Origin: CBDBJK01 sp965206395
Lineage (GTDB): Bacteria > Chloroflexota > Dehalococcoidia > Lucifugimonadales > CATOSD01
Assembly (NCBI GenBank): GCA_965206395.1
Contig: CBDBJK010000038.1
Location: 310,001-374,000 of the forward strand
Direction of reading: 5' to 3'
Length of the DNA: 64,000 nt
Position 1 is the stretch's first letter; each line of letters starts with the position of its first letter. Position numbers and translations under genes: made by a program. The notes beneath the pieces are model-generated. The model made no database searches. It worked only from the letters and a program-made list of their open reading frames with translations, and was not told where the DNA came from. Below, in pieces: positions 51,967 to 61,128 of this stretch.

Positions 51967-53331
51967 CTACCGCGCTAGCGGCCCCGCGCGATCGGATGTC
52001 ACCGGCAGATCGTCCTGCGATGAGCTGTGATCGTCGGGATGGCGCTCATCGAATGGCAGCCGGAGCTCCCCTGTGATCAGTCTGGCCGACCGGTTTCTCG
52101 TCAGGTAGCTCCAGCTCCATTGGACCATTACCGTGAGCCGGTTCTGGAAATCGACGAGCTTGAGAAGGTGGATGAACAGCCAAGCCCACCAAGCCGGCCG
52201 TCCGGAGAAGCGCACGAACCCGAAGTCGGCGACCGCGGCCGACCGACCTATCACGGCCAGTGTTCCCAGGTCGCGGAACCTGAACGGGCTGAACTCCTCC
52301 CCGGCGAGGCGCCGCCTGATTGCGTTCCCGACGTAGCTTCCTTCGGCGATCGCCACGTCCGCCGTCCCGCGGAGGGGTTCTCCGGTCTGGTGAGAGTAGC
52401 TGGCCAGATCGCCGGCCACGAAGATCTCGGGGTGACTCGACACCGTCAAGTCGGGCTCGACCAGAATACGTCCCGTACGGTCCATCGGCGCACCGCTTGC
52501 CTCGGCGACCATTCTTCCCAGATTCGACGCCTGGACACCTGCTGCCCACAAGACCGTCCTCGTTGGAATGCGCAGCCTGTCGCCGTCTGTGTCGATGTCG
52601 ACCCAGTCCGGCGTGACCTCCCTAACTAATGTTCCGGTCCGAACGGTCACTCCCAGTCGTTCGAGCGAAGACACCACCTTCCCTGAGAGGTTCTCGGCGT
52701 ACGAGGGAAGCACCCTGTCCCCGCCCTCGAACAGGAAGATCCTCGTGTCCCCCGGGTCGAACGACCTGAAGTTGTCCTTGAACGTCCTCTGGGCCAGCTC
52801 GCCGATGGTGCCGGCAAGCTCGACCCCGGTCGGCCCTCCGCCGACAATGATGAACGTCAGCCACTTGCGCCGCTCTTCCGGATCGGCGACGCGCTCGGCC
52901 GCCTCGAAGGCGATAAGAATCCGGCGCCTGATCTCGATAGCGTCCTCGACGGTCTTGAGCGCCGGAGCGTCATTCGCCCACTCGTCTCTTCCGAAGTAGC
53001 TGTGACGGGCACCCGGTGCGAGGACCAGAGTGTCGTAGCCGATCTGCTCACCGTCGGCCAGCGTGACCGTCTTACCCCCAACGTCTACTTCCTCTACGTC
53101 ACCGAGAATTACCCTGGCGTTCTTCTGTCCCTGCAAGAGCGCACGAATCGGTGTCGAGATGTCTGCCGGAGACAGACCGCCCGTCGCCACCTGGTACAGC
53201 AGAGGCTGGAACAAATGATGGTTGCGCCGGTCGATCAGCGTGACCCTCACCGGCGCGCGCCTCAATGACCTGGCGGCGTTCAGTCCGGCGAATCCCCCAC
53301 CCACGATTACGACGTGATGCTGGTCTTCCAT
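51967..53331 (-). CDS. ndh: Type II NADH dehydrogenase (NDH-2)
   Basis: A 454-aa FAD-dependent monotopic NADH:quinone oxidoreductase. FAD site HVVIVGGGFAGLNAARSL at the N-terminus; NADH site FIIVGGGPTGVELAGTIGELA; second FAD contact IFVAGDLAS. Also NHHLFQPLLYQVATGGLSP, a quinone-site signature of NDH-2, and a C-terminal hydrophobic/amphipathic region (WWAWLFIHLLKLVDFQNRL) for membrane attachment. I chose ATG 53331; an upstream frame adds 17 unlikely residues. Visibly more GC-rich than the backbone and framed by IS elements, which suggests acquisition by transfer. Confidence 0.95.
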   Translation of the reverse strand: MEDQHHVVIVGGGFAGLNAARSLRRAPVRVTLIDRRNHHLFQPLLYQVATGGLSPADISTPIRALLQGQKNARVILGDVEEVDVGGKTVTLADGEQIGYDTLVLAPGARHSYFGRDEWANDAPALKTVEDAIEIRRRILIAFEAAERVADPEERRKWLTFIIVGGGPTGVELAGTIGELAQRTFKDNFRSFDPGDTRIFLFEGGDRVLPSYAENLSGKVVSSLERLGVTVRTGTLVREVTPDWVDIDTDGDRLRIPTRTVLWAAGVQASNLGRMVAEASGAPMDRTGRILVEPDLTVSSHPEIFVAGDLASYSHQTGEPLRGTADVAIAEGSYVGNAIRRRLAGEEFSPFRFRDLGTLAVIGRSAAVADFGFVRFSGRPAWWAWLFIHLLKLVDFQNRLTVMVQWSWSYLTRNRSARLITGELRLPFDERHPDDHSSSQDDLPVTSDRAGPLAR

Positions 53332-53406
53332 GGCCACTTCTCGCTCACCTTCTCGCTTACAACCAGTTGTGATTCCTTTCACTATCCATTATACCGTAAG
53401 TGCCTA

Positions 53407-54655
53407 GTGGTTCAACGTTTTTGTATTGATGGGTAGAGTGACTTTAGCTTGATGCGCGCATCCTCGGTAGTGAAGCGCCAATCCACTCGTATCACATCCC
53501 GGTTGCGTTGATTCTGCCAAGCATTGACCTCGCCGCGCAGGATGTCTTGATTGGCAATCCGTCGGTCCAGGCACTGTCGAGCCAGCACACCGATCTCTAT
53601 CTCCGCCATATTCAACCAACTCCCGTGTTTGGGAGTGTAGTGTATCTCCAGTCGCTCAGCTATACGCCTCGCCTCAGCAGGCTCGAATGCCTCGTATAGC
53701 GAGGACAGCTTGTGAGTGTTGAGATTGTCCATTACCAGCACGATCCGGTCTCTGTCAGGGTAGTCCTCGTCGACCAGTTTCTTTATCACATGCGCCCAGT
53801 CCACCTTCGTGCGACGCTCTCTGACCTCGACTCGGCGCCATCCGTCCAACGGTGCAAACAGCATGAACAGGCTGCTCACTCCATTGCGCTCGTATTCGTA
53901 GTCGTATGCCGCCGATAAGCCGGGCGCTGCGGGACGCGGCACTCGCGTCTCCTTGACTTGCTGTTTGCTCGTCTCATCCATGCACACCAGAACCTCATTC
54001 CCATCGTACGGCCGTTGGTAGACCTCCATCACGTCTTCCATCACGTCTTCCATCGCGCACACAAACTCCGCGCTCTGACCGGGCGGGATGCACCAACTCT
54101 GCTTCAGCCACGGCTTCAGTTCGTTTTTTTTTAAGCGCCTGGCGAACCGTCTCGGTGCTAATGGTCCCGACTATCTCACACTCGACCAACTGGTCAGCCA
54201 ACAGCTTCAGGGTCCAACTGGCACGCCCCTCCGGCGGTTCCCCGCAGGCCATCGCTATCAACCGTGCTTCACCTTCGCCGTCCAGTCTCTTTTGACGCCG
54301 ACGCAGTTGCTTTTTGCGATTCAGCGCAGACTCGACCCCCTCCTCCACACAGCGCTTGCGTATTCGCTCGACCGTTGACTGTCCCACACCGAGCGCGCTG
54401 GTGATGTCCGCGTCCTTCATTCCCCCGTCCGAGCGTGACTCATCGCTCATCAGCAGAATGCGCGCATGGGTCTGTTTGTACGCCGCAGCCCGACCGCGTG
54501 AGACCAAGGCGTTGAGTTCCTGTTGTTCGTCGGTAGTCAGTCTGATACGGTACTTCTTGGTAGACATCATGGTTCCTCCTCGGTTCAACGTTACGATTCA
54601 ACCCCCAAGAGGAACAATGACTATCATGGTATTCATTTCAATGATGTTGGACCAC
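53407..54655 (-). mobile_element. IS630-family element, copy F (1249 bp)
   Basis: Complete, with TA in CTAG at the left (53405-53406) and right (54656-54657). It carries the 12-bp duplication but with a different second unit (MEDVMEDVMEV). Its right CTAG is the target of the 839-bp ISd. Confidence 0.95.
53412..54570 (-). CDS. IS630-family transposase, two frames joined at an A9 tract
   Basis: Frame A starts at ATG 54570, the A9 tract is the complement of 54124-54132, and frame B ends at 53412. A G-to-C change in the leader palindrome (GGTTGAA opposite TTGAACC) weakens the hairpin seen before the start codon of other copies. Catalytic motifs intact. Confidence 0.92.
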
Positions 54656-54689
54656 TAGGTTGTGTTGACATTTGGTGCATAATGGATAC

Positions 54690-55483
54690 ATGTCAACGAC
54701 TGAATTACGCAATGAACAATGGTCGAAAATCCTTGAATTTCTGCGCTCATGCCCAGACCTCTACGTTGGAGAGGAGGACGATTGCAGGCGCTACGTCGAG
54801 GCCATCCTGTGGATGGCACGAAGTGGTGCTCCTTGGAGACTGCTGCCTGAGCACTACGGTCACTGGAACAGCGTATATAAGCGCTTCGCACGCTGGTGTG
54901 AAAAGGGTGTATGGGAACGAATGCATCAGCATTTTGTGCAAGACCCCGATATGGAGCATGTCATCATTGATAGCACTGTGATAGCACTGTGATAGCACTG
55001 TGATAGCACTGTGGTTCGCGCTCATCCCTGTGCTGCTGGAGCCTCCAAAAAAACGGTGGCCAATCGGCCCAAGCTCTTGGCCGGAGCCGAGGCGGGTTCA
55101 GTACCAAGATCCACGTGAGCGTGGATGGATTGGGCAACCCGTTGCGCTTTGAGCTCACAGCAGGTCAACGTCACGACATCACCCAGGCACAGGCATTGAT
55201 TGCTGATTTCGAAACCGAGCATGTGATTGCTGATAAGGGATACGATTCGATGGATTTTCTCCAATGCATCCTGGGCAGGGGCGCGTTACCTGTGATTCCA
55301 CCTCGGTCAAATCGAAAGACGCCACGAGAGTATGATGAGTACCTTTACCGAGAGCGCCACCTTGTGGAGTGTTTCATCAACAAGATCAAGCACTACCGGC
55401 ATATCTTCTCTCGCTTTGACAAGCTGTCATCGCGTTTCCTGGGATTCTTGAACTTCGTCGGTGCTCTCATATGGCTCAGATGA
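54690..55483 (+). pseudogene. IS427-like transposase broken by an 11-bp repeat expansion
   Basis: OrfA (from ATG 54690, MSTTELRNEQWSKILEFL) reads normally to VIIDSTV, then the expanded repeat (54969-55012) brings an in-frame TGA. Beyond it the frame resumes (VRAHPCAAGA), and a classic -1 slippery heptamer A-AAA-AAC (A7 at 55047-55053) leads into orfB (KNGGQSAQALGRSRGGFSTKIHVSVDG, in pieces), with DKGYDS and ERHLVECFINKIKHYRHIFSRFDK carrying later catalytic residues. Without the extra 33 bp the transposase would be intact apart from programmed frameshifting. Confidence 0.88.
54969..55012. repeat. 11-bp tandem repeat GATAGCACTGT, four units
   Basis: Four exact copies. A functional homologue would have one (coding DSTV). 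The extra 33 bp keeps the downstream frame but introduces TGA, so loss of three units would restore the gene. Confidence 0.93.
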
Positions 55484-55617
55484 AATGTCAACACAACCTA
55501 GCTTCACCATGAGGTGCAATGAAGGATTTCAGAACTGAGCCATCTGAACGCAGATTCACAATCCAAACAGAACCAAATGGCGTCTGAAAACTTGGTGACC
55601 TGCACCCTACGGTGCTG

Positions 55618-56745
55618 CTACAGTCTTCCCACGCCCTGAACCCCCGCGGCCGATGGCAGCACGGATAGCAGCGGCGATGACAGCCCAAGGTAGGTCCGAT
55701 CAATGCTGCCGATGTCCGGTGTTCCGCAGAAGGCCATCACCATATCCAACTCGTCTCGCAGAATTTCCAACACCCGCCGCACCCCATCCTCCCCGTCCAC
55801 CGCCAGACCCCAAAATATGGGCCTCCCAATTAGTACGGCTCTGGCCCCCAATGCCAGCGCCTTGAATACGTCGGCCCCCCGGCGAATCCCGCCGTCCAGG
55901 TACACCTCAATCCGATCGCCAACGGCATCCGCCACCTCAGGCACCACCTCTATCGTGGCAAAAGTGGAATCCAGGTTTCGGGCGCCGTGGTTTGACACAA
56001 TGAGCCCCATGGCACCGTGGTCAGCGCACAACCTACCGTCTTCTCCAGTCATCACACCCTTTACGACCAGCGGAAGGTTCGTATTAGCGGCCAGCCATTC
56101 CATTTCCTCCCAGGTGGCAAAGGGGCTTCGTAGGTCGGTATGCCCGCTGGGCGCGTCGGCGGTAAATGTCCAGGGCTCGGCATCAAGCTTCAAATGCGCG
56201 TAGTTCGGTGAAGGACGCCCGACGTACTCGTTCCGAATGTTCCGCTCCCTTTTGGGCCGAACCTTGGAGTCCACCGTCAGTACCAGCGCACAATAGCCGG
56301 CTTCCTCTGCCCGCCTGGCAAATTCCAGTGTAAGCTCCCGGTCACGGAAGAAGTATTGTTGAAACCAGATGGGACCAGTGGCTGCCTGGGCCACCTTGTC
56401 CAACGTGAAAGTCGAGCCGGAGCTCAGAGCCATTACTGTGCCGGCGGCGCCAGCGGCCCTCGCCGTCGCCAGCTCCGCTTCCGGATGAGCCCGCCCGTGG
56501 TCCCCTGCGGGATCCACCATCACCGGCAGGCTTATCTCCCGTCCTTGCACCGTCGTTGACATGTCTCGATTGCCAACGTCCGTCAGCACTCGCGGGCGCA
56601 GCATTATCGCGTCGAAGGCGGCGCGGGTCCGCCGCAGCGTTATCTCGTCTGTGGCGCCCCCGGCAATGAAGTCGTACTCGCCCTTCGACAGTCGCGCCTT
56701 GGCAAGCGGCTCAAACTCGAACAGATTTATCGGCTCTGACGTCAT
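55618..56745 (-). CDS. FMN-dependent alpha-hydroxy-acid dehydrogenase
   Basis: A 375-aa TIM-barrel flavoenzyme of the lactate dehydrogenase/glycolate oxidase/lactate monooxygenase family. Features: EYDFIAGGATDEITLRRTRAAFDAIMLRPRVL, LPVMVDPAGDHGRAHPEAE, WFQQYFFRD, VLTVDSKV, LVVKGVMTGED (catalytic Lys), GLIVSNHGARNLD (catalytic His; usual S-N-H-G-G-R-Q is slightly changed) and VYLDGGIRRGADVFKALALGARAVLIGRP (FMN phosphate), in pieces. It oxidises a 2-hydroxy acid; the acceptor is unknown. ATG 56745 has GGAG 8 nt upstream. It lies inside the IS-bounded block. Confidence 0.92.
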   Translation of the reverse strand: MTSEPINLFEFEPLAKARLSKGEYDFIAGGATDEITLRRTRAAFDAIMLRPRVLTDVGNRDMSTTVQGREISLPVMVDPAGDHGRAHPEAELATARAAGAAGTVMALSSGSTFTLDKVAQAATGPIWFQQYFFRDRELTLEFARRAEEAGYCALVLTVDSKVRPKRERNIRNEYVGRPSPNYAHLKLDAEPWTFTADAPSGHTDLRSPFATWEEMEWLAANTNLPLVVKGVMTGEDGRLCADHGAMGLIVSNHGARNLDSTFATIEVVPEVADAVGDRIEVYLDGGIRRGADVFKALALGARAVLIGRPIFWGLAVDGEDGVRRVLEILRDELDMVMAFCGTPDIGSIDRTYLGLSSPLLSVLPSAAGVQGVGRL

Positions 56746-57448
56746 CTCGGCTACTCCGTTCTCCTCCGATGGTCGCATATTATCACGCTGACGGGGCAGT
56801 CCCGTTTGCCATAAAGCCTTACCCGGAATTTCCCATATCAACTCGTCTGGCGGCAAATCGACTGCGCATTGCAGGTGGGTCGACAGTAGCACCCTCTCTC
56901 AAGCTTGTCAATCGCCATCTGAAGCACTCAATTTCATCTAGTGTTGCCATCCATCCACTCCAAAACATCCAGAAAAACGCAACAACAACTCCAGCACCCC
57001 AAACCTCACCCTTCAATCCACGCACCTCGCCCAGGGAAGCCTCGATCTGAGCACGATTCCACCCATTGACAAGGCCTGCTGGCCATGCGCTGGACAGAAT
57101 CTGCCAATTCGCTCCTATAATAAGTCAATGAACACTTCTCACGACCATAACCAGTGAAGGATGTGATCGATCCCAGGGCGGGGATAAACCCAGCGCCCTG
57201 AGGTCTCCCGAAGGGTGCAGGCAGACGCGCCTAAACGGAGATAAGCCCACAGAGGCCGGCATGATGTTGGTTATTCAGCCGACGTGATGTGTGAGCTTAT
57301 TCTCCCTTTCCCTAGACACCATGTAGAACTTGAGTCCAGGTCGGCACGTCCGCCCCAGTAAAAAGAAGTACCTGAAAAAGAAAGGGCGAATTCAAAAGCC
57401 CAGTCTCAGCCTTTCATGAAAAGGCTTGAAAACAATGAGGTGGTAAAG
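56746..57448. other. Gene-poor interval of about 700 bp
   Basis: Frames here have no ribosome site or recognisable product (a 93-codon frame at 56769-57050 overlaps the alternative 5' end of the dehydrogenase). No repeat or promoter stood out. It may be debris of earlier insertions. Confidence 0.45.
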
Positions 57449-57682
57449 ATGGAAAACATCGGTCTCTCGAGAACCATATACGACAAGACCAACGGCTTCA
57501 GAAGAGTCGGTTTGAGTGAAGAGGAGCAACAGGAGTTGTGGCAGTCGCTCAGGGATTTGCACGTGGAACAGATGGGTGAGTGCTTCGAGGATGCCCAGCT
57601 TGTTCTGGGAAAGACAGTGTCCAGCGATCTGGTGAAGATAGCTTGCACACTGTTCGAGAGGAGAGCACTAGGGATGCTCTGA
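57449..57682 (+). pseudogene. Small gene truncated at its 3' end by ISc copy Y
   Basis: ATG 57449 follows GAGGTGG. About 74 native residues, MENIGLSRTIYDKTNGFRR...LSEEEQQELWQSLRDLHVEQMGECFEDAQLVLG, rich in helix; the frame ends 11 bp inside the IS with a stop supplied by its terminus (GML). The family is not recognised and the original length is unknown. Confidence 0.6.
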
Positions 57683-58868
57683 ACAATCGGCTTCAGGCTG
57701 GGCCGAGTTGACCGGAGTGGTTTTGGGGGCGTTAAATTGCCTCATGGCACCGTGGTGAGGGTTATTGTCGGCCTACAACCGGCCCTGACAGGGCCTTTCG
57801 CCGCCCTTAGCCCTGATTTTGGGCGCACTTATACAAGGTCTCACGCCGCCAGGTACTGTTCGGCCCTCATCAAGTTGGCAAACCCCAGCAGCGTCATCAG
57901 CCGCTGCGTGTTCTTGGACAGCCCCCTGTAGCGGACCTTGGCGTAGCCGAAGTGCCGCTTGATGTACAGGAACGGATGCTCCACCTTAGCTCTGACCGAC
58001 GCTTTGCGCTTCTCCGACACCGCCTCAGGGCTCCCAGGCTCCAGCTTCCGACGCTGGCCGGGCCTCATCGCCACCTGCCACTCCACGTCCAAGCCCCGGT
58101 TCCCCGGCCTCTTGTCAACTCCCTGATACCCAGCATCTCCCCACACCTGAGACTCCCCACCGTGCAGCAACCGGGGCAACTCAGTCAGGTCATGCACGTT
58201 CGCAGATGTCGTGGTCATGCTGTGCACCACTCCCGTCTGCGAGTCCACACCGATGTGCACCTTCATCCCGAAGTGCCACTCGTTACCCTTCTTCGTCTGG
58301 TGCATCTCGGGGTCGCGCTCTTTAGCCCGATTCTTCGTCGATGAGGGCGCCGCTATGATGCTCGCGTCCACTATCGTCCCCTCCTGAAGACGGAGACCCT
58401 TGGACTCCAGATAGCGGTTGATCTCCTCGAACAGACCCGCGCCCAACTCATGCTCTTCCAGCAGGTGGCGGAAGTTCAGAATCGTCGTCTCGTCCGGCAG
58501 CGGCCCAGGCAGTCTCAGCCCTACGAACCGCCTCACCGATTCGACCTCATAGAGCATGTCCTCCATCCCAGGGTCGCTCAGGTTGTAAAACAACTGCACG
58601 CAGTGTATCCGTAGCATCACCGATAACTCGTAGGGCCGCCGACCACGACCGGCCTTGGGATAGAACGGTCGAATGCGCTCTTCCAACTCTTCCCAAGGGA
58701 TCAGTCCATCCATGCGCTCAAGGAACTTCTCCCGGCGAGTCTTTCGCTTCTTGCTCTCGTAGTCCAAGTCCGCAAACGTCGGCTGGTTCATTGCCTCTCC
58801 TCCCCCGTCTTCAGCCCTTGGCCCTATTTTACTATCCCACAAGCCATCGGGACTTATTCAGAGCATCC
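57672..58868 (-). mobile_element. ISc copy Y, IS5-group insertion sequence (1197 bp)
   Basis: Inverted with respect to copy X and nearly identical to it. Flanks: CTAG on the left (57668-57671) and TTAG on the right (58869-58872). With copy X it encloses 6.05 kb. Confidence 0.93.
57841..58791 (-). CDS. IS5-group transposase
   Basis: 316 aa from ATG 58791, identical in protein to that of copy X over the transposase itself (a Pro/Ala difference lies only in the upstream leader frame). Motifs are intact, so the copy is potentially active. Confidence 0.95.
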   Translation of the reverse strand: MNQPTFADLDYESKKRKTRREKFLERMDGLIPWEELEERIRPFYPKAGRGRRPYELSVMLRIHCVQLFYNLSDPGMEDMLYEVESVRRFVGLRLPGPLPDETTILNFRHLLEEHELGAGLFEEINRYLESKGLRLQEGTIVDASIIAAPSSTKNRAKERDPEMHQTKKGNEWHFGMKVHIGVDSQTGVVHSMTTTSANVHDLTELPRLLHGGESQVWGDAGYQGVDKRPGNRGLDVEWQVAMRPGQRRKLEPGSPEAVSEKRKASVRAKVEHPFLYIKRHFGYAKVRYRGLSKNTQRLMTLLGFANLMRAEQYLAA

Positions 58869-58947
58869 TTAGCAACCTACACAGTGTATCAGGAGTTTCT
58901 GGCGAGAAAAGTACACGCTCTGAAGAACGGCAATGGAGGTGATAAAC

Positions 58948-59136
58948 ATGACTGAACCCAAGTGTTCAAGCTGCGTGCGGGAACTGTCTCCCCGCACGCA
59001 GGAGCGAGGATTCACACGATGCTATAACTGCTTCATGAAGTCCAGTGACTCTAGGGCGGGTCGAGGTGAGTCGTCTCGCCCTGCCTCTGTTCACGATTTA
59101 CAGTCTGCCCTAACTAACGAGAACCGGTTTACCTGA
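58948..59136 (+). CDS. Small zinc-ribbon-like protein
   Basis: A 62-aa protein starting at ATG 58948 after a strong GGAGGTGAT. It has two Cys pairs, KCSSCVREL and RCYNCF, 19-20 residues apart, the spacing of a zinc ribbon, then a Ser/Arg-rich tail. The leader resembles that of the truncated small gene at 57449. Function unknown. Confidence 0.65.
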   Translation: MTEPKCSSCVRELSPRTQERGFTRCYNCFMKSSDSRAGRGESSRPASVHDLQSALTNENRFT

Positions 59137-59675
59137 CTTGTCAGTGAAGTGAAAACCTATAGTGGAAGCTGTCCCGGAACAACATGATGCTTGGGGCACC
59201 ATTACCGCCATAGGGTACGTCGCTGGTAAGCGTTCAGGCCCCCCTGACACTCGAGGCGTGAATACTTACAAATGCATCGGTGCTTTGCCAGGCTGCACAA
59301 CACGACACCAGGACCGAAAGTTCAGCACATAGCTCTTTTGAGACTCTTAGTCATGGCCCCTGCGCCCCTTTGCTGGATTCACAATTCTCCGCTATACCCA
59401 CATCTGGGCCTCCAAAGCCTACGTCATCACTAGGCCTGCGATCTATGACATCATTGCCTGGAAGGCCGAGTATCAGGTCTTTGCCATCTTCACCCAAGGG
59501 CCTGTCATGGGCTGTGTCACTTGACCCCTGCTGTAGATGCAGATTGTTTCCGCATTTCGCGCCAGTGCCGTTGTAATCCAGCAGGCAGACTGGCCTTGAG
59601 GTGGCGTGTTAACCCGAATATAATGCTTGTAAGTATTGAACGGTTTGGCCTTTCGGAACTATTGGAGGGTAAACG
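59137..59675. other. Gene-free interval of about 540 bp
   Basis: No supported coding region. At 59226-59236 lies GTAAGCGTTCA, which recurs as an inverted pair at 62190-62237. A TTATTGGAGGGT-like ribosome site (GGAGGG) precedes the DUF1800 gene. Nothing else recognised. Confidence 0.45.
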
Positions 59676-61112
59676 ATGTCCAATCAAGATATAGAGCTGA
59701 TGGCCCATCTGATGCGTCGCGTTGGTTTCGGGGCAACCCGCGAAGAGCTTGAGAAATACGTCGCCAAGGGATACGAAGCTACAGTCGAGGAGATGCTTCA
59801 TCCAGAAAACGCACCTCCCGCCATGGACGACGAAGACCTCATCAGGCGCTACCACATAGACGAGAACAGCCTGCTCATCCTTGATAGCTGCCAGACGTAT
59901 TGGATATACCGCATGATAAATACCAACCGTCCACTGGAGGAGAAGCTGGCCCTTTTCTGGCACGGCGTCTTCGCCACCGGCTACACGAAGCTCAACCAGC
60001 CGAAGCTAATCCTCAAGCAGGTGGATATGTTCCGCCGCAACGGGATGGGCAGCTTCCGCGACCTGCTGGTGGAGCTGTCGAAAGACCCGGCCATGATTTT
60101 CTGGCTGGATAACAAGGACAATCATAGAGATGCCGTGAACGAGAACTTTGGGCGGGAGATCCTCGAGCTATTCTCTATGGGCGTGGGCAACTACACCGAG
60201 GAGGACGTGAGACAGTGTTCCCGTGCATTCACTGGCTGGACTATACGCAACGCCGCTTTTCACACCATTCGCACCGCACACGACTCGATCTGGCCCTACG
60301 GACGCGTGGACTGGCAGTACGAATACCTGGATGAAGACCATGATGGCGACGAGAAGATGTTCCTGGGGGAGACCGGGGACTTCGACGGTGAGGATGTCAT
60401 CGACATCGTTTGCCGTCAGCCCGCCACCGCGAGATTCATCGCCCGTCACCTGTACAACTTCTTCGTGGCCGACGAGCCTCAAGTCCCGGCATGGGAGACG
60501 GTCCCGCCGCGCGACCCGGAGGCAATCGACGCCCTGGTCGAGGTCTATTTCAATAGCAATTACGACATTCGTTCTATGCTGCGGGCGCTTTTCAAGTCTG
60601 ACTTTTTCAAGAGCGCCAGGTTTGCCAGGGTGAAAAGCCCTGCTGAGATGGTTGCCGGAACAGCGCGGCTCACGGGTGGCTTCATGTTCCCGGAAGTAGA
60701 GGATACTCAGCTAGCCCTCCAGACTGGCTATATGGGGCAGACGATTCTGGATCCGCCAAGTGTAGAGGGCTGGCACACGGGCGCGGAGTGGGTCACTACG
60801 GCTAGCCTTGTCAACCGGGTAAACTTCGCTGTCAAACAGTTTGCGGACGAAGACAAGCCCGGCGTTCGTTCAATAATCAATCGAATCGAGGCTCAAGGGT
60901 CAAGTATGACGCCAGAGCAGCTTGTAGACGCCTGTCTCGATATGATCGGCCCTCTTAGCGTTTCCGAGATGACGAGGCGGGAGCTTGTGGAGCACGCGGC
61001 GTCTGCTGGTGAGCTAGGGTTTGGCGAGAACGGAGATAACCACCCCTCGACAGACCGGATTAAGGAGATGCTACAGCTTATCGTGGCGACTCGCGAATAC
61101 CAGATGGCCTGA
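59676..61112 (+). CDS. DUF1800 family protein
   Basis: A 478-aa protein with the DUF1800 layout: MAHLMRRVGFGATREELEKY, YRMINTNRPLEEKLALFWHGVFATG, LLVELSKDPAMIFWLDNKDN, NENFGREILELFSMGVGNYTEEDVRQCSRAFTGW, ILDPPSVEGWHTGAEWV (in pieces). ATG 59676, with GGAGGG upstream. No signal peptide is seen. DUF1800 genes are usually followed by a DUF1501 gene, but here a propeller-protein gene follows at 16 bp. The role is unknown. Confidence 0.92.
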   Translation: MSNQDIELMAHLMRRVGFGATREELEKYVAKGYEATVEEMLHPENAPPAMDDEDLIRRYHIDENSLLILDSCQTYWIYRMINTNRPLEEKLALFWHGVFATGYTKLNQPKLILKQVDMFRRNGMGSFRDLLVELSKDPAMIFWLDNKDNHRDAVNENFGREILELFSMGVGNYTEEDVRQCSRAFTGWTIRNAAFHTIRTAHDSIWPYGRVDWQYEYLDEDHDGDEKMFLGETGDFDGEDVIDIVCRQPATARFIARHLYNFFVADEPQVPAWETVPPRDPEAIDALVEVYFNSNYDIRSMLRALFKSDFFKSARFARVKSPAEMVAGTARLTGGFMFPEVEDTQLALQTGYMGQTILDPPSVEGWHTGAEWVTTASLVNRVNFAVKQFADEDKPGVRSIINRIEAQGSSMTPEQLVDACLDMIGPLSVSEMTRRELVEHAASAGELGFGENGDNHPSTDRIKEMLQLIVATREYQMA

Positions 61113-61128
61113 TCGAGGAGGCGAAGGA

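Larger units (their letters stand above)
54659..55497 (+). mobile_element. ISd, IS5-family (IS427-like) insertion sequence (839 bp)
   Basis: The inverted repeats GTTGTGTTGACATTT and AAATGTCAACACAAC are perfect. CTAG flanks both sides (54655-54658, 55498-55501). The left CTAG is the border of IS630 copy F, so ISd landed on it. Single copy in the window. Confidence 0.94.

Noticed and set aside
50421..58868. Simple inversion between the two IS5-group copies as explanation of their mismatched flanks
   Set aside because: Re-inverting the segment pairs TTAG with CTAG again at both copies, so it does not restore matching 4-bp duplications; the composite-insertion model does.
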